NCBI RefSeq assembly: GCF_016904885.1
Contig: NZ_JADWYI010000001.1
Coordinates: forward strand, 4,712,001 to 4,776,000
Direction of reading: 5' to 3'
Origin: Archangium primigenium
GTDB taxonomy: Bacteria; Myxococcota; Myxococcia; Myxococcales; Myxococcaceae
Length of the DNA stretch: 64,000 bases
Below are positions 15,346-25,017 of the stretch, piece by piece. Position numbers and translations under genes: made by a program. Positions within the stretch are counted from its first letter, which is position 1. Every line of letters begins with the position of its first letter. Under the pieces are notes generated by a model that saw only the letters and a program-made list of their open reading frames with translations, searched no databases and was not told the DNA's origin.

Positions 15346-16902
15346 TCAGGGGCTGGGCTTGAGCAGGCGCGCGAGCTCGCGGCCGAGCTCGCGCGGCTCC
15401 AGGTCCCGGGGCAGGCAGCCCGAGGCGCCCGCGCGCAGGGCCTCGAGCATCGTCTCCTGGGAGAGGAACTCGGCGAGCACCACGAAGGGCGCGCCCTGGC
15501 CCAACCGCCGGGCGACCTCCAGGGCCTGCCGACCATGGGCGGTGGTGAAGTCCCAGCTCACCACCACGGCCGCGGGCGGCTCGGCGGGCAGCTCGCCAGG
15601 CACGGTGGGCAGGACACGGGCCTCGAGGCCCATCAGGGCGAGGGCCTCGGTGAGGCGCCGCGCGGAGGTGGGGTTGTCCTCGAGCACGTCCACGCGCCGT
15701 CCTCCCGGACGCAGGTGCCGCGCGCCCGCCGGTGGGGTGGCGAGCGCCGCGCGCAGCTTCGCGCGCACCTCGCGGATGTCGTCGAAGGGCTTGAGCAGGT
15801 AGTCGAGCACGCCCAGTTCCAGCGCCTGCTGCGCCGTCACGAGCGAGGGGTAGCCCGTCATCAGGATGACGCGCGAGTGGGGATCGAGCCGGCGCGCCCG
15901 CTGGGCGAGCTCCAGGCCCGACAGGCCCGGCAGGTTCTTGTCGGTGACGATGAGATCCACGCCCCCGCGCTCGAGCCAGGCGAGCGCCTCCTCGGCGTGG
16001 GGCGCCTCGATCACCTCGCACTCGCGGCCCATGAGGTCGCGAAAGACGCTGCGGATGATCTCCTCGTCATCCACCACGAGCAGGCGATGGCGCTGGGGCG
16101 CGGCCTGCGCGGCGGGCTCCGGGGCAGGCGCTTCGCGGGAGACTGGGATGGGGAAGCGCACCCGGAAGACGGTGGAGGGGGTGGGGGAGAGCGGCAGGAC
16201 ATCGGAGGGCGCGAGATCGAGCTGGGCCTGGTGCTCGTGCGCGATGCGCCGGCACACGGCGAGCCCCAACCCCGTGCCGCGCTTGCTGCCCGTCACGTAG
16301 GGCTCGAAGAGGCGGGCCCGCACGGCATCGGGAATGCCCCGGCCCCAGTCCGCCACGTACATGATGGGGGCGAGCCCCTCGCGCGTGAGCACCACCTTGA
16401 CCAGGCCGGGGCCGGCCGCCGCGTCGCGCGCGTTGTTGAAGAGGTTGAGGGCGAGCTGCTCCAGGAGCCGACCATTGCCCTCGACGACGAGCTCCTCGGG
16501 CGCGTCCACCTCCAGGCGGATGCGGGCGGACTCGGGGTTGAGGGCGAAGGCGCGCGCGGCCGCCTGGACATGCGCCACCAGCGACACGGGCTGCTGGGGC
16601 GCGGGCCGCTCGCTGGCCAGGCGGATGAAGTCGGAGATGATCTGCTCCATCCGCTCCACCTGCGCGAGCACCTGCTTGAGCGCGCCGCGCGGGCCAAGCT
16701 CCTCGGTGAGCAGTTGGGCGTAGGCCTTCACGCCCAGCAGCGGTTGACGCAGCTCATGCAGCACCTCGGCGGCGAGCTGGGTGGAGCCCACGCGGGTGCG
16801 TTGCAGTTCCTCGGCGGCGGTTCTCGCCGCTCGCAGATCGCCTGCGTCCAGGGCCTCGAGCAGGAGTGCGAGCGGGGACGGGGTGTCCATGGCCGCGAGC
16901 AT
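15346..16902 (-). CDS. Hybrid sensor histidine kinase with one receiver and one degenerate receiver
   Basis: A 518-residue cytoplasmic hybrid kinase with no transmembrane segment and no recognisable sensor domain. HisKA comes early, with H49 in VLHELRQPLLG, followed by HATPase_c motifs NNARDAA, DWGRGIP and GTGLGLAVC. A receiver domain starts near residue 265 (RLLVVDDEE, phospho-site in VTDKNLPGLSG, MTGYPS and LLKPFDD). A second receiver-like domain at the C-terminus begins with VDVLEDNPTSAR and has a possible acceptor in VVSWDFTTAHG, but the Thr and Lys positions are replaced (VVLAEF, LPRDL), so it is probably a docking domain. It lies 73 bp downstream of the diguanylate cyclase gene on the same strand, so the two may form an operon and a phosphorelay. 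An internal ATG at 16890 is an alternative start. Confidence 0.85.
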   Translation of the reverse strand: MLAAMDTPSPLALLLEALDAGDLRAARTAAEELQRTRVGSTQLAAEVLHELRQPLLGVKAYAQLLTEELGPRGALKQVLAQVERMEQIISDFIRLASERPAPQQPVSLVAHVQAAARAFALNPESARIRLEVDAPEELVVEGNGRLLEQLALNLFNNARDAAAGPGLVKVVLTREGLAPIMYVADWGRGIPDAVRARLFEPYVTGSKRGTGLGLAVCRRIAHEHQAQLDLAPSDVLPLSPTPSTVFRVRFPIPVSREAPAPEPAAQAAPQRHRLLVVDDEEIIRSVFRDLMGRECEVIEAPHAEEALAWLERGGVDLIVTDKNLPGLSGLELAQRARRLDPHSRVILMTGYPSLVTAQQALELGVLDYLLKPFDDIREVRAKLRAALATPPAGARHLRPGGRRVDVLEDNPTSARRLTEALALMGLEARVLPTVPGELPAEPPAAVVVSWDFTTAHGRQALEVARRLGQGAPFVVLAEFLSQETMLEALRAGASGCLPRDLEPRELGRELARLLKPSP

Positions 16903-16975
16903 CGCCGAGCCACCGGCCCGACCGCAACGCGAGGCATTTTATTCCCAAACGGCGAGAGACTCCGGGCGCCGGGGC

Positions 16976-18352
16976 TCAGCTGCCCGTGGGCTGGCTGTGC
17001 CGCGCCGCGGGCGTGGCCTCCAGGCCCTTGGCGGCGACGTAGACCACGTTGCGCGGCCCCTTCTTGCCCCGGTACATGGCACGGTCCGCCATGTCCAGCA
17101 GGGTGGCCTTGTCCAGGGTGTGCTCGGGGTAGCTGGCCACGCCGATGCACGTGGTGAGCGTCACCATGTGGCCCTCGGCGGCGAGGAAGCGGTGGCCCTC
17201 CACGGCGCGTCGGATGCGCTCGGCCACCTTCAGGGCCGTGCCCGAGTCGGTGCCCCGCAGGAGCACCACGTACTCGTCCCCGCCGTAGCGCACCGCGACA
17301 TCCCGATCCCGCACGCAGCTCTTGAGCACGTGGGCCATCTCCACGAGCAGCTGCGAGCCCAACACGTGGCCGTGGGTGTCGTTGACGGCCTTGAAGTAGT
17401 CCAGGTCCAGGAACAGCAGGCTGAACACCCCGTGGGTCTGCTGGGCGCTCTTGAACTCGCGGTCCAGCACCAGGTGCAGGTAGCGCAGGTTGAAGAGGTG
17501 GGTGAGGTCGTCCAGGTAGGCCAGGTCCTCCACCTGCGCGATGCGGCCGTGGTTGCGCAGGGCGAGCGCCAGGCTGCGGCCGAGGAACGCCGCGGGCTCG
17601 ATGAGGCTCGGGGAGGGCGGCGCGGCGAAGAAGAGCAGGGCGCAGCCGAGCAGCTCGTCGCCGTCCACCGCCGGCACGGCGAGGGCATGGTCCCACTCAC
17701 CCAGCGGCCCCGCGAGCAGCCGCGTCTCGCGCAGCTCCTTCACCTGGGGCAGCAGGTGGCTGAGCAGGGCGCTCTCCTGGGCCGTGCCCGACAGCTTCAG
17801 CGAACCGAGCGTGCGGGGACGGCCCTGGGGGTCGAACTGCACCAGCAGCACCGCCTCGGCCACGGCGGTGGTCAGGAAGGCATTGCTGGCGGTGTGCGCC
17901 AGCTGGGCGCGATCGAGCGTGGTGGAGATGCGCTGGCCGGCCTCCAGCAAGGTCACCGAGCGGCGCAGGGCGGCGTTCTCCTGGAGGAGCTCGCGCGTGG
18001 CCAGGGCCCGGTTCACCGCGTGCTGGAGTACCTCGGGCGCCACGGGCTTGACGAGGTACTCGGCCGCGCCGCCCTTGAGGGCCCGCACCGCCGGGTCCAC
18101 CTTGTCCAGGCCGGTGATGACCACCACCTCGATGCCCGGGTGATTCTCCTTGGTGTGGCGCAGCACCTCGATGCCATCGCCCTGGGCGAGGATGAGATCC
18201 GTCACCACCACGTCGTACCGCTCCCGGGCCAGGGCCTCCTTGGCCTCGGGAATGGAAGCGACCGCGGTCACCTCGTGACCCAGCTCCCGCAGAGCGTCGC
18301 CGTACAAGGTCCGGGCCATCTTTTCGTCATCGACGAGGAGCAGACGCGCCAT
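16976..18352 (-). CDS. Response regulator diguanylate cyclase (REC-GAF-like-GGDEF)
   Basis: A 458-residue protein. The N-terminal receiver has the D8/D9 acidic pair and acceptor D52 in VVTDLILAQGDG. A middle region (about 150-285) resembles a GAF-type sensor fold. The C-terminal GGDEF domain contains the active motif RYGGDEYVV at residues 355-363, preceded by RDRD, the RxxD inhibitory site at the normal 5-residue spacing. It should make cyclic di-GMP from GTP and be product-inhibited, with activity set by phosphorylation. It is divergent from the CheW-like gene (46 bp apart) and is followed by the hybrid kinase. In myxobacteria c-di-GMP controls motility, polysaccharide and development, which fits the nearby romR. 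The catalytic call is strong; the linked process is inferred. Confidence 0.9.
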   Translation of the reverse strand: MARLLLVDDEKMARTLYGDALRELGHEVTAVASIPEAKEALARERYDVVVTDLILAQGDGIEVLRHTKENHPGIEVVVITGLDKVDPAVRALKGGAAEYLVKPVAPEVLQHAVNRALATRELLQENAALRRSVTLLEAGQRISTTLDRAQLAHTASNAFLTTAVAEAVLLVQFDPQGRPRTLGSLKLSGTAQESALLSHLLPQVKELRETRLLAGPLGEWDHALAVPAVDGDELLGCALLFFAAPPSPSLIEPAAFLGRSLALALRNHGRIAQVEDLAYLDDLTHLFNLRYLHLVLDREFKSAQQTHGVFSLLFLDLDYFKAVNDTHGHVLGSQLLVEMAHVLKSCVRDRDVAVRYGGDEYVVLLRGTDSGTALKVAERIRRAVEGHRFLAAEGHMVTLTTCIGVASYPEHTLDKATLLDMADRAMYRGKKGPRNVVYVAAKGLEATPAARHSQPTGS

Positions 18353-18398
18353 CGACCGGGGCTTAGCATCAAGGCCCCGGGGCTGCTAGCCTGCGTGT

Positions 18399-19214
18399 GT
18401 GCCCCTCTTCGAAAGCGGACGCCGGCTCTGTCTTCTGTTGGAAGCGGGCAACACCCACTTCTGCGTCGAGGCCACGTCCATCACCGAGGTCGCGGCGCCC
18501 GGTCCCGACGAGACGAGCCTGCGCGGCGTGCTGGACATCCAGGACCTGTCCGTGCTGCTGGGCGGCGAGCCCGAGTCGGTCCCGGGCATGGTCGTGGTCC
18601 TCGACGTGAGTCCCACCCTGGCGGTGCGCGTGCGCTCCATCGTGGAGGTGGTCGACGTGGCGCGGGCCACGCACTTCGTGATGCCCTCGGGCCTGGGCGC
18701 CACCCTGGCCGCGACCAGCCATGGCGCGGTGCTCTACAAGGAACGGCTCTTCCTGGAGATCAACGCCGATGCGCTGCCCCAGGCGCCCGGCGGAGCCCCG
18801 GCCGCCACGGCCCTGGGGGTCCACCTCGCGTCCGCCCCGCCGGAGCGCGCGCTCGTCTTCGAGTCCCAGGGCCGCCTGTTCGGTCTGCCCTTGGGCTGCG
18901 TGTCCCAGGTGGCGATGCGCGGCGCGGCCTTCTGTTCACTTCCGGGACGAGGCGGGGCCATCGCGGGGCTGATGCCGCACGGCCCGGCGCTCTGGCCGCT
19001 CTACTCGGCGCCCGCGCTGCTGCTGGGGGCTCCGGTGCTCGCCGAGGACTTCCTCGTGCTGGCCGAGGTGGAAGGGCGCCGCCTGGGGCTGTGCGCCTCG
19101 CGCGTGCTGGGCGTGTTTCCCCGCTTCCAGGCCACGGAGAGCCCCGGGGAGTTCACCGCGCCCGGGCTCCCGGCGCCCGTGCTGTTCGCGGACCTGGCAC
19201 GCATGTTTTCGTGA
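18399..19214 (+). CDS. Tandem CheW-like domain protein
   Basis: A 271-residue protein built of two CheW-like adaptor modules. The first opens with CLLLEAGNTHFCVEATSITEV and contains GMVVVLDVSPTLAVRVRSI. The second begins at RALVFESQGRLFGLPLGC and contains FLVLAEVEGRRLGLCASRV. CheW folds link chemoreceptors to CheA kinases; here neither is adjacent, so it may serve an existing array or act as a scaffold. The start is the GTG at 18399, giving MPLFESGRR. It is 46 bp from the divergent diguanylate cyclase and 125 bp upstream of romR, which has its own candidate promoter. The position suggests a role in polarity or reversal signalling, but that is inference. The repeats are diverged, so the family call is good but not certain. 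Confidence 0.72.
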   Translation: MPLFESGRRLCLLLEAGNTHFCVEATSITEVAAPGPDETSLRGVLDIQDLSVLLGGEPESVPGMVVVLDVSPTLAVRVRSIVEVVDVARATHFVMPSGLGATLAATSHGAVLYKERLFLEINADALPQAPGGAPAATALGVHLASAPPERALVFESQGRLFGLPLGCVSQVAMRGAAFCSLPGRGGAIAGLMPHGPALWPLYSAPALLLGAPVLAEDFLVLAEVEGRRLGLCASRVLGVFPRFQATESPGEFTAPGLPAPVLFADLARMFS

Positions 19215-19231
19215 GGGGCCGCTCAGTTTTC

Positions 19232-19260
19232 TTGAAGGCCCGGGTGGGCAACCGTAAGCT
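19232..19260 (+). promoter_or_regulatory. Candidate romR promoter
   Basis: TTGAAG and TAAGCT are spaced by 17 bp, about 80 bp before the romR start, between the CheW-like stop and romR. It is a moderate sigma-70 match. Confidence 0.35.
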
Positions 19261-19339
19261 GCCCGGCCTGTATGAAGGGACGCCCAGTCCCTGTTTCTCA
19301 ACGAATTCTGGGGGGTTGGATCCCCCGAGGCCCGAACCG

Positions 19340-20617
19340 ATGCCCAAGAATCTGCTGGTCGCCGATGATTCGCTCACCATCCGCAAGGTGATCGGGATGA
19401 TCTTCGCGACCGAGGACTTTCAGGTCACCGCGGTCGACAATGGGCTGGACGCCATCGCGCGCAGCCGTGAGTTGCGTCCGGATGTGGTGCTCGCGGACGT
19501 GATGATGCCGGGCAAGAACGGCTACGAGGTCTGTGAGGCGCTCAAGCACGACCCGTCCACCCAGCACATCCCCGTGCTCCTGCTGGCCGGCACCTTCGAG
19601 GCCTTCGACGAGGCGCGTGCGCGCAATGCCCGGGCGGACGACCACATCGCCAAGCCCTTCGAGAGCCAGGTGCTGCTCGACAAGGTGAAGACCCTGGTGG
19701 GCCAGAAGGGCAACACGATGCCCGCGTCCGCCGCCACGCAGGTGATGGCGCCCTCCGCGCCGCCGCCCGCAGCCGCCGCCCCGCCGCGTCCCGCCGGCCC
19801 TCCCGGCGCGGGTCCCGGTCCTCGGCCGCCGGGTCCCGGTCCGGGTCCGGGCGCGCCGGGCATGGCCCGTCCGGGCGGTCCTCCGGGGCCGGGCATGGGT
19901 CCGGGTCCTCGTCCGGGCATGCCGCCTCCGGGCATGGCCCGTCCGGGCATGCCGCCTCCGGGCGCTCCGCCTCCGGGTGCCCGTCCGGGCATGCCGCCTC
20001 CGGGTGCTCCGCCTCCGGGCATGGCCCGTCCGGGCATGCCGCCTCCGGGCGCTCCGCCTCCGGGCATGGCCCGTCCGGGCATGCCGCCTCCGGGTGCTCC
20101 GCCTCCGGGTGCTCCGCCTCCGGGCATGGCCCGTCCGGGCATGCCGCCTCCGGGTGCTCCGCCTCCGGGCATGGCCCGTCCGGGCATGCCGCCTCCGGGT
20201 GCTCCGCCTCCGGGCGTCGCGGGCCTGCCGCGTCCTCCGGGCGCCGGGCTTCCGGGTGCGCCCCCGGGAGGCGCCATCCGGGGCCGGGATCCGTTCGGTC
20301 TGGCCGCGCCCGCGCCCCAGCCGCCTCCCGCCGCGCCCGTCGTCGAGGCGAATGGCCTCGAGGATCTGTCCCTGGATGACTCCGAGCCGCTGACGCCCGA
20401 GCCGGCGCCCGCGCCCGTGGCCGCTCCTCCCGCGCCCGTGGCCGCGCCCGCCGCCCGCTCGGCGGATGGGGGCGAGGCCGTGCTCCGGGACGCCCTGTCC
20501 AAGGCGTCGCGCGAGGTCATCGAGAAGATCGCCTGGGAGGTCGTTCCCCAGCTGGCCGAGACCATCATCCGCGAGGAGCTGGAGCGGCTCATCAAGGATC
20601 GCGAGACGAAGCACTGA
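19340..20617 (+). CDS. romR: RomR-type polarity response regulator
   Basis: A 425-residue protein. The N-terminal receiver starts [19 protein letters not shown] and has acceptor D53 in [11 protein letters not shown], the same number as the phosphorylated Asp of M. xanthus RomR (about 420 residues). Next comes a long proline/glycine-rich linker with repeats of [16 protein letters not shown] helical C-terminal module contains [17 protein letters not shown], close to the pole-targeting end of RomR. In M. xanthus RomR sits asymmetrically at the cell poles, works with RomX as exchange factor for the GTPase MglA and recruits MglB, linking Frz signalling to reversals. The ATG at 19340 follows a GAGG by about ten bases. 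Neighbouring groEL, CheW-like and GGDEF genes fit the myxobacterial setting. Identity rests on remembered family features and is strong but not verified by search. Confidence 0.8.
   Translation: MPKNLLVADDSLTIRKVIGMIFATEDFQVTAVDNGLDAIARSRELRPDVVLADVMMPGKNGYEVCEALKHDPSTQHIPVLLLAGTFEAFDEARARNARADDHIAKPFESQVLLDKVKTLVGQKGNTMPASAATQVMAPSAPPPAAAAPPRPAGPPGAGPGPRPPGPGPGPGAPGMARPGGPPGPGMGPGPRPGMPPPGMARPGMPPPGAPPPGARPGMPPPGAPPPGMARPGMPPPGAPPPGMARPGMPPPGAPPPGAPPPGMARPGMPPPGAPPPGMARPGMPPPGAPPPGVAGLPRPPGAGLPGAPPGGAIRGRDPFGLAAPAPQPPPAAPVVEANGLEDLSLDDSEPLTPEPAPAPVAAPPAPVAAPAARSADGGEAVLRDALSKASREVIEKIAWEVVPQLAETIIREELERLIKDRETKH
19917..20216 (+). repeat. In-frame tandem repeats encoding the romR proline-rich linker
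   Basis: Degenerate 15- to 45-bp units (CCGCCTCCGGGTGCT and CCGCCTCCGGGCATG, alternating with GCCCGTCCGGGCATG) encode [10 protein letters not shown] and ARPGM blocks. The near-identity of units at DNA level suggests recent slippage, so linker length probably varies between strains. Confidence 0.8.
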
Positions 20618-20682
20618 GCAGTTCCGCGACGTTCATTTTTCCCCTCGATTTCCCGACCGGCCCTCGTCGGGCCGGTCCTTCC

Positions 20683-20711
20683 ACCGGCCCTGGGGGCCGG
20701 TTCTCTTTTTT
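20683..20711 (+). terminator. Intrinsic terminator after romR, directly in front of valS
   Basis: An 8-bp stem ACCGGCCC/GGGCCGGT with a 3-nt loop is followed by TCTCTTTTTT. A second hairpin just upstream (20655-20677, GACCGGCCC/GGGCCGGTC, loop TCGTC) has near-identical arms, so the two could pair alternately. The T-run ends only 3 bp before the valS ATG. Confidence 0.75.
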
Positions 20712-20714
20712 CCT

Positions 20715-23700
20715 ATGAGCGACACGACCGAACTGCCGAAGTCCTACGAGCCCAAGGAAGTCGAGGCCCGTTGGTATGCCTGCTGGATGGAGCGCAACTA
20801 CTTCCGCGCCGAGACCACCGCGGACAAGCCCTCCTTCAGCATCGTGCTGCCGCCGCCCAACGTGACGGGCAGCCTGCACCTGGGCCATGCGCTCACGGCC
20901 ACCATCCAGGACATCCTCATCCGCTGGAAGCGCATGAGCGGCTACAACACCCTCTGGGTGCCGGGCACGGACCACGCGGGCATCGCCACGCAGATGGTGG
21001 TGGAGCGCGAGCTCAAGGAGAAGGAGAAGAAGAGCCGCCACGACCTGGGCCGCGAGAAGTTCCTCGAGCGCGTGTGGGAGTGGAAGAACAAGTACGGCCA
21101 GCGCATCAACGAGCAGCAGAAGGTGCTCGGCGCGAGCCTGGACTGGAGCCGCGAGCGCTTCACCATGGATCCGGGCGTCTCGGCCGCCGTGCGCGAGGTG
21201 TTCGTGCGGCTGTACGAGGAGGGCCTCATCTACCGGGCCCAGAAGCTCATCAACTGGTGCCCCTCGTGCCACACCGCGCTCAGCGACCTGGAGGTCGAGC
21301 ACGAGGAGAAGCAGGGCTCGCTCTGGCACCTGCACTACCCGGTCAAGGACAGCGACCGCAGGCTCACGGTGGCCACCACGCGTCCCGAGACGATGCTCGG
21401 CGACACCGCCGTGGCCATCCACCCGGATGACGAGCGCTACCTGGGGCTGGCCGGCAAGTTCGTGGTGCTGCCGCTCACCGGCCGCGAGATTCCCATCATC
21501 GCCGACGCGGAGCTGGTGGACCCCGCCTTCGGCACGGGCGTGGTGAAGGTGACGCCCGCCCATGACTTCAACGACTACCAGACGGGCCTGCGCCACAAGC
21601 TGCCGCAGATCACCGTGCTGGACGAGGCCGCGCGCATCAACCTCGAGGGCAGCGCCTACGCGGGCATGGACCGCTTCGCCGCGCGCAAGAAGATCCTCGA
21701 GGACCTGGCCGAGCAGGGCCTGCTGGAGAAGGAGGAGCCGCACAAGCTGTCCGTGGGCGGCTGTCAGCGCTGCGGCACCGTGGTGGAGCCGCGCCTGTCT
21801 CCCCAGTGGTTCGTGAAGATCGAGCCCCTGGCCAGGCCCGCCATCGAGGCGGTGGAGCAGGGCCGCACGAAGATCATCCCGGAGTCGTGGACCAACACGT
21901 ACTACCACTGGATGCGCAACATCCACGACTGGACCATCAGCCGCCAGCTGTGGTGGGGCCACCAGATTCCCGCCTGGTACTGCGCCGACTGCAGCCCCCG
22001 CCTGGAGGCCACCGGCGCCATCGACTACGCGCGCGCCGAGCCCCTCGTGTCGCGCGCGGCCCCCGCGGCCTGTCCGAAGTGCTCGGGCTCCAAGCTCGAG
22101 CAGGATCCCGACGTGCTCGACACGTGGTTCTCCTCGGGCCTCTGGCCGTTCAGCACCCTGGGCTGGCCCGAGCAGACCGACGAGCTCAAGGCCTTCTACC
22201 CGAACTCCGTCATGGAGACGGGCCACGACATCCTCTTCTTCTGGGTCGCCCGGATGATGATGTTCGGCCTGCACTTCATGAAGGACGTGCCCTTCCGCAC
22301 CATCTACCTGCACGCCATGGTGCGCGATGAGAAGGGCGAGAAGATGTCCAAGACGAAGGGGAACGTGATCGATCCCCTCGATCTCATCCTGGGCGCGCCC
22401 CCCGAGCAGCTCAACAAGAACCTGCGCAACAAGTACCCCCAGGGCATGCCCGCCCACGGCGCCGACGCGCTGCGCTTCACCCTCGCGTCGCTCACCCAGC
22501 AGGGCCGCGACATCAAGCTCTCGCTGGACCGCGTGGCCGGCTACAAGGCCTTCGCCAACAAGCTGTGGAACGCCAGCCGCTTCGTCCTCATGAACATGGG
22601 GGACTTCTCGCTGGACGCGCGGCCCCTCCCCGAGCGCGACCTCACGCTCGCGGACCGGTGGATCCTCTCGCGGCTGCAGCGCGCCACCGCCCTCACGCGC
22701 ACCTCGCTCGAGGCCTTCGCCTTCGCCGAGGCCGCCAGCACGCTCTACCAGTTCCTCTGGTCGGAGTTCTGCGACTGGTACATCGAGCTGGCCAAGGGCT
22801 CGCTCTACGGCGAGGACGCCGCGTCCAAGGACACCACGCGCGCGGTGCTCGTGTACTGCCTGGACCGCATCCTGCGCCTGCTCCACCCGTTCATGCCGTT
22901 CATCACCGAGGAGATCTGGCAGAAGCTGCCCATGGCGCGGCCCACCGACTCCATCATGATCGCCCCGTTCCCCGAGCCGGACACGGCGCTGGAGAACCCG
23001 GCGGCTGAGGCGGAGATCGGCACGGTCATCGCCGCCATCGACGGCCTGCGCACCCTCCGCGGCGAGAGCAACCTGGCGCCCTCGGCCCGCATCACCGCGA
23101 TCGTGCAGAGCCCCGAGGCGCGCACCCGCGAGCTGCTCGAGCGCTGGCGCGGGGATGTCACCCGCCTGGCGGGCCTCGGGGAGCTGACCATCTCCGCGCC
23201 CGGCCCCAAGCCGGCCCTGTCCGCCGCCTTCGTGGGCGCCCAGTTGGAGATCTACGTGCCGCTCGCGGGCCTCATCGACGTGGACGCCGAGCGCGAGCGC
23301 CTGGGCAAGGAGATCACCCGCGCCGAGCAGGAGGCGGGCGGCATCAAGCGCAAGCTGGACAACCCCAACTTCGTCGCCAAGGCCCCGCCGGACGTGGTGG
23401 AGAAGGATCGCGCCCGCGTCGAGGAGCTGGAGGCCCGTGTCTCCAAGTTGCGCGACAACCTGGGTCGGCTCACGCCCGAGGCCGAGGCCGCCGTGCCCCA
23501 GGTCCCGGATCTCGCCGACCCGGAGCACGCGCCCGAGCCGGTGCGCGAGGAGGCCCGGACCCAGACCGTCGAGACCGGAACCTCCGCGCCCGAGGCCCAG
23601 GCCGCGGCGCCCGCGGAGGCCTCCGAGGCGCCGCGTGAGCTCAACACCCGGACGATCGCCGACTTAGAGGAAGGGCAGGACGAGGAGGAGGAGCAGGAGC

Positions 23701-24152
23701 CCCTCTCCTTGGAAGAGGCGCCCGACCAGCCCCTGGAGACCGAGGTCTACAAGCCGGCTCTGGACATGCCCGACGAGGAGCCAACGGCTCCGGCCCGCCC
23801 CGCGCGCACGTCGGGTGCTCGCAAGCCGGCCAAGAAGGCTCCGGCCAAGAAGGCTCCGGCCAAGAAGGCCGCGAAGCAGGCGCCCGTGAAGAAGGCTCCG
23901 GCCAAGAAGAGCGCCGCCAAGAAGGCTCCGGCCAAGAAGGCCGCGAAGAAGGGTGCCGCCAAGAAGGCTCCGGCCAAGAAGGCCGTGGCGAAGAAGGGCG
24001 CCACCAAGAAGGCTCCGGCCAAGAAGGCTCCGGCCAAGAAGGCTCCGGCCAAGAAGGCCGTGGTGAAGAAGGGCGCCACCAAGAAGGCTCCGGCCAAGAA
24101 GGCCGCCGCCCGGAAGAAGTCGCCCGCTCGCGGCTCCAAGCCCCGGCGCTAG
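20715..24152 (+). CDS. valS: Valine--tRNA ligase with histone-H1-like C-terminal tail
   Basis: An 1145-residue valyl-tRNA synthetase that charges tRNA-Val in the cytoplasm and edits Thr. The class I signature HLGHAL is at 55-60 and KMSKTKG near 543. The CP1 editing domain ([14 protein letters not shown]) and the C-terminal coiled coil (residues about 840-920) are present. Bacterial enzymes usually end near 880-950 residues. Here an extra acidic/proline-rich linker (about 938-1030) leads into roughly 110 residues of AKKAPAKKA-type repeats, strongly basic and like bacterial histone H1-like proteins. The ATG at 20715 directly follows a terminator-like hairpin, leaving no room for a ribosome binding site; readthrough, a leaderless message or a later start are possible. 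nadC follows after 16 bp. The enzyme call is certain; the purpose of the tail is unknown. Confidence 0.97.
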   Translation: MSDTTELPKSYEPKEVEARWYACWMERNYFRAETTADKPSFSIVLPPPNVTGSLHLGHALTATIQDILIRWKRMSGYNTLWVPGTDHAGIATQMVVERELKEKEKKSRHDLGREKFLERVWEWKNKYGQRINEQQKVLGASLDWSRERFTMDPGVSAAVREVFVRLYEEGLIYRAQKLINWCPSCHTALSDLEVEHEEKQGSLWHLHYPVKDSDRRLTVATTRPETMLGDTAVAIHPDDERYLGLAGKFVVLPLTGREIPIIADAELVDPAFGTGVVKVTPAHDFNDYQTGLRHKLPQITVLDEAARINLEGSAYAGMDRFAARKKILEDLAEQGLLEKEEPHKLSVGGCQRCGTVVEPRLSPQWFVKIEPLARPAIEAVEQGRTKIIPESWTNTYYHWMRNIHDWTISRQLWWGHQIPAWYCADCSPRLEATGAIDYARAEPLVSRAAPAACPKCSGSKLEQDPDVLDTWFSSGLWPFSTLGWPEQTDELKAFYPNSVMETGHDILFFWVARMMMFGLHFMKDVPFRTIYLHAMVRDEKGEKMSKTKGNVIDPLDLILGAPPEQLNKNLRNKYPQGMPAHGADALRFTLASLTQQGRDIKLSLDRVAGYKAFANKLWNASRFVLMNMGDFSLDARPLPERDLTLADRWILSRLQRATALTRTSLEAFAFAEAASTLYQFLWSEFCDWYIELAKGSLYGEDAASKDTTRAVLVYCLDRILRLLHPFMPFITEEIWQKLPMARPTDSIMIAPFPEPDTALENPAAEAEIGTVIAAIDGLRTLRGESNLAPSARITAIVQSPEARTRELLERWRGDVTRLAGLGELTISAPGPKPALSAAFVGAQLEIYVPLAGLIDVDAERERLGKEITRAEQEAGGIKRKLDNPNFVAKAPPDVVEKDRARVEELEARVSKLRDNLGRLTPEAEAAVPQVPDLADPEHAPEPVREEARTQTVETGTSAPEAQAAAPAEASEAPRELNTRTIADLEEGQDEEEEQEPLSLEEAPDQPLETEVYKPALDMPDEEPTAPARPARTSGARKPAKKAPAKKAPAKKAAKQAPVKKAPAKKSAAKKAPAKKAAKKGAAKKAPAKKAVAKKGATKKAPAKKAPAKKAPAKKAVVKKGATKKAPAKKAAARKKSPARGSKPRR
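23824..24115 (+). repeat. Tandem repeats encoding the Lys/Ala/Pro tail of ValS
   Basis: Units such as AAGAAGGCTCCGGCC recur about a dozen times in frame, interrupted by AAGAAGGGCGCCACC-type variants, giving the KKAPA pattern. This is a low-complexity coding repeat prone to length change. Confidence 0.8.
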
Positions 24153-24168
24153 CGCGACAGGAGACACG

Positions 24169-25017
24169 ATGCGCACGGACGCCTTCCTGGATCGCCTCAT
24201 CTCGCTCGCCCTGGAGGAAGATCTCGGGGCGGCGGGCGACATCACCACCGAGGCCCTCGTGCCCGCCGAGGCGCGGGGGTCGGCCGAGCTGCTCGTCAAG
24301 GAGCGGCTCGTGCTCGCGGGCCTGGACGCCTTCGTCCAGGTCTTCCGGCGGGTGGATCCCGACGTGCGCGTGGAGCTGCTCGCGACCGAGGGCGCGGAGC
24401 TGGCGGCCGGTGCCATCGCGGCCCGGCTGCATGGCCGACTGCGCTCGCTGCTCACCGCCGAGCGCACCGCGCTCAACATCATCCAGCGCACCTCGGGCAT
24501 GGCCACGCTGGCCCATCAGGTCATGGCCGCGGTGAAGGGCAGCCGGCTGCGCATCCTCGACACGCGCAAGACGGCCCCCGGTATGCGCGCGCTGTCCAAG
24601 CAGGCCGTCAAGGCGGGCGGGGCGTCCAACCACCGCTTCGGCCTCTTCGACGGCGTGCTCATCAAGGACAACCACATCGCGGCCGTGGGCGGCTCCATCC
24701 GCGAGGCGCTCCGCCGGGCCCGCGCCAACGCGCCCCAACTCGTGAAGATCGAGATCGAGGTCACCACCCTGGAGCAGCTCGCCGAGGCGCTCGACGAGGG
24801 CGCCGACGTGGTGATGCTCGACAACATGGACGACGCGCAGGTGCGCCGCGCGGTGGAGCTCACCGCGGGCCGGGTGCCCCTGGAGGTCTCCGGCGGCATC
24901 ACCCTGGAGCGGCTGCCCCGGCTGGCCGTCCTGGGCGTGGACTTCGTGTCCATGGGGGCGCTCACCCACTCGGCGCGCGCCATGGACCTGTCCCTGGAGA
25001 TCCTCCAGACGGCCTAG
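24169..25017 (+). CDS. nadC: Nicotinate-nucleotide diphosphorylase (carboxylating)
   Basis: A 282-residue quinolinate phosphoribosyltransferase, the enzyme that turns quinolinate and PRPP into nicotinate mononucleotide, CO2 and diphosphate in de novo NAD synthesis. Family landmarks are [15 protein letters not shown] at the start, [15 protein letters not shown], the basic [17 protein letters not shown] loop, [20 protein letters not shown], and [11 protein letters not shown] toward the C-terminus. Length is normal. A GGAGA ribosome binding site precedes the ATG. It lies 16 bp after valS, so both are probably on one transcript. nadA and nadB are not in the window. Its stop codon overlaps the stop of the convergent phosphatase gene by 3 bp, with no terminator between them. 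Confidence 0.95.
   Translation: MRTDAFLDRLISLALEEDLGAAGDITTEALVPAEARGSAELLVKERLVLAGLDAFVQVFRRVDPDVRVELLATEGAELAAGAIAARLHGRLRSLLTAERTALNIIQRTSGMATLAHQVMAAVKGSRLRILDTRKTAPGMRALSKQAVKAGGASNHRFGLFDGVLIKDNHIAAVGGSIREALRRARANAPQLVKIEIEVTTLEQLAEALDEGADVVMLDNMDDAQVRRAVELTAGRVPLEVSGGITLERLPRLAVLGVDFVSMGALTHSARAMDLSLEILQTA

Noticed and set aside
19917-20216. Repeats resembling a CRISPR array
   Set aside because: They are contiguous, in frame, encode a Pro/Gly linker, and have no spacers or cas genes.
20592-23528. Minus-strand frame of nearly 1000 codons opposite valS
   Set aside because: Antisense shadow of a clear essential enzyme; sequence has no fold-like pattern.
23824-24115. Repeats resembling a CRISPR array in valS
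   Set aside because: Units are in-frame KKAPA codons without spacers.
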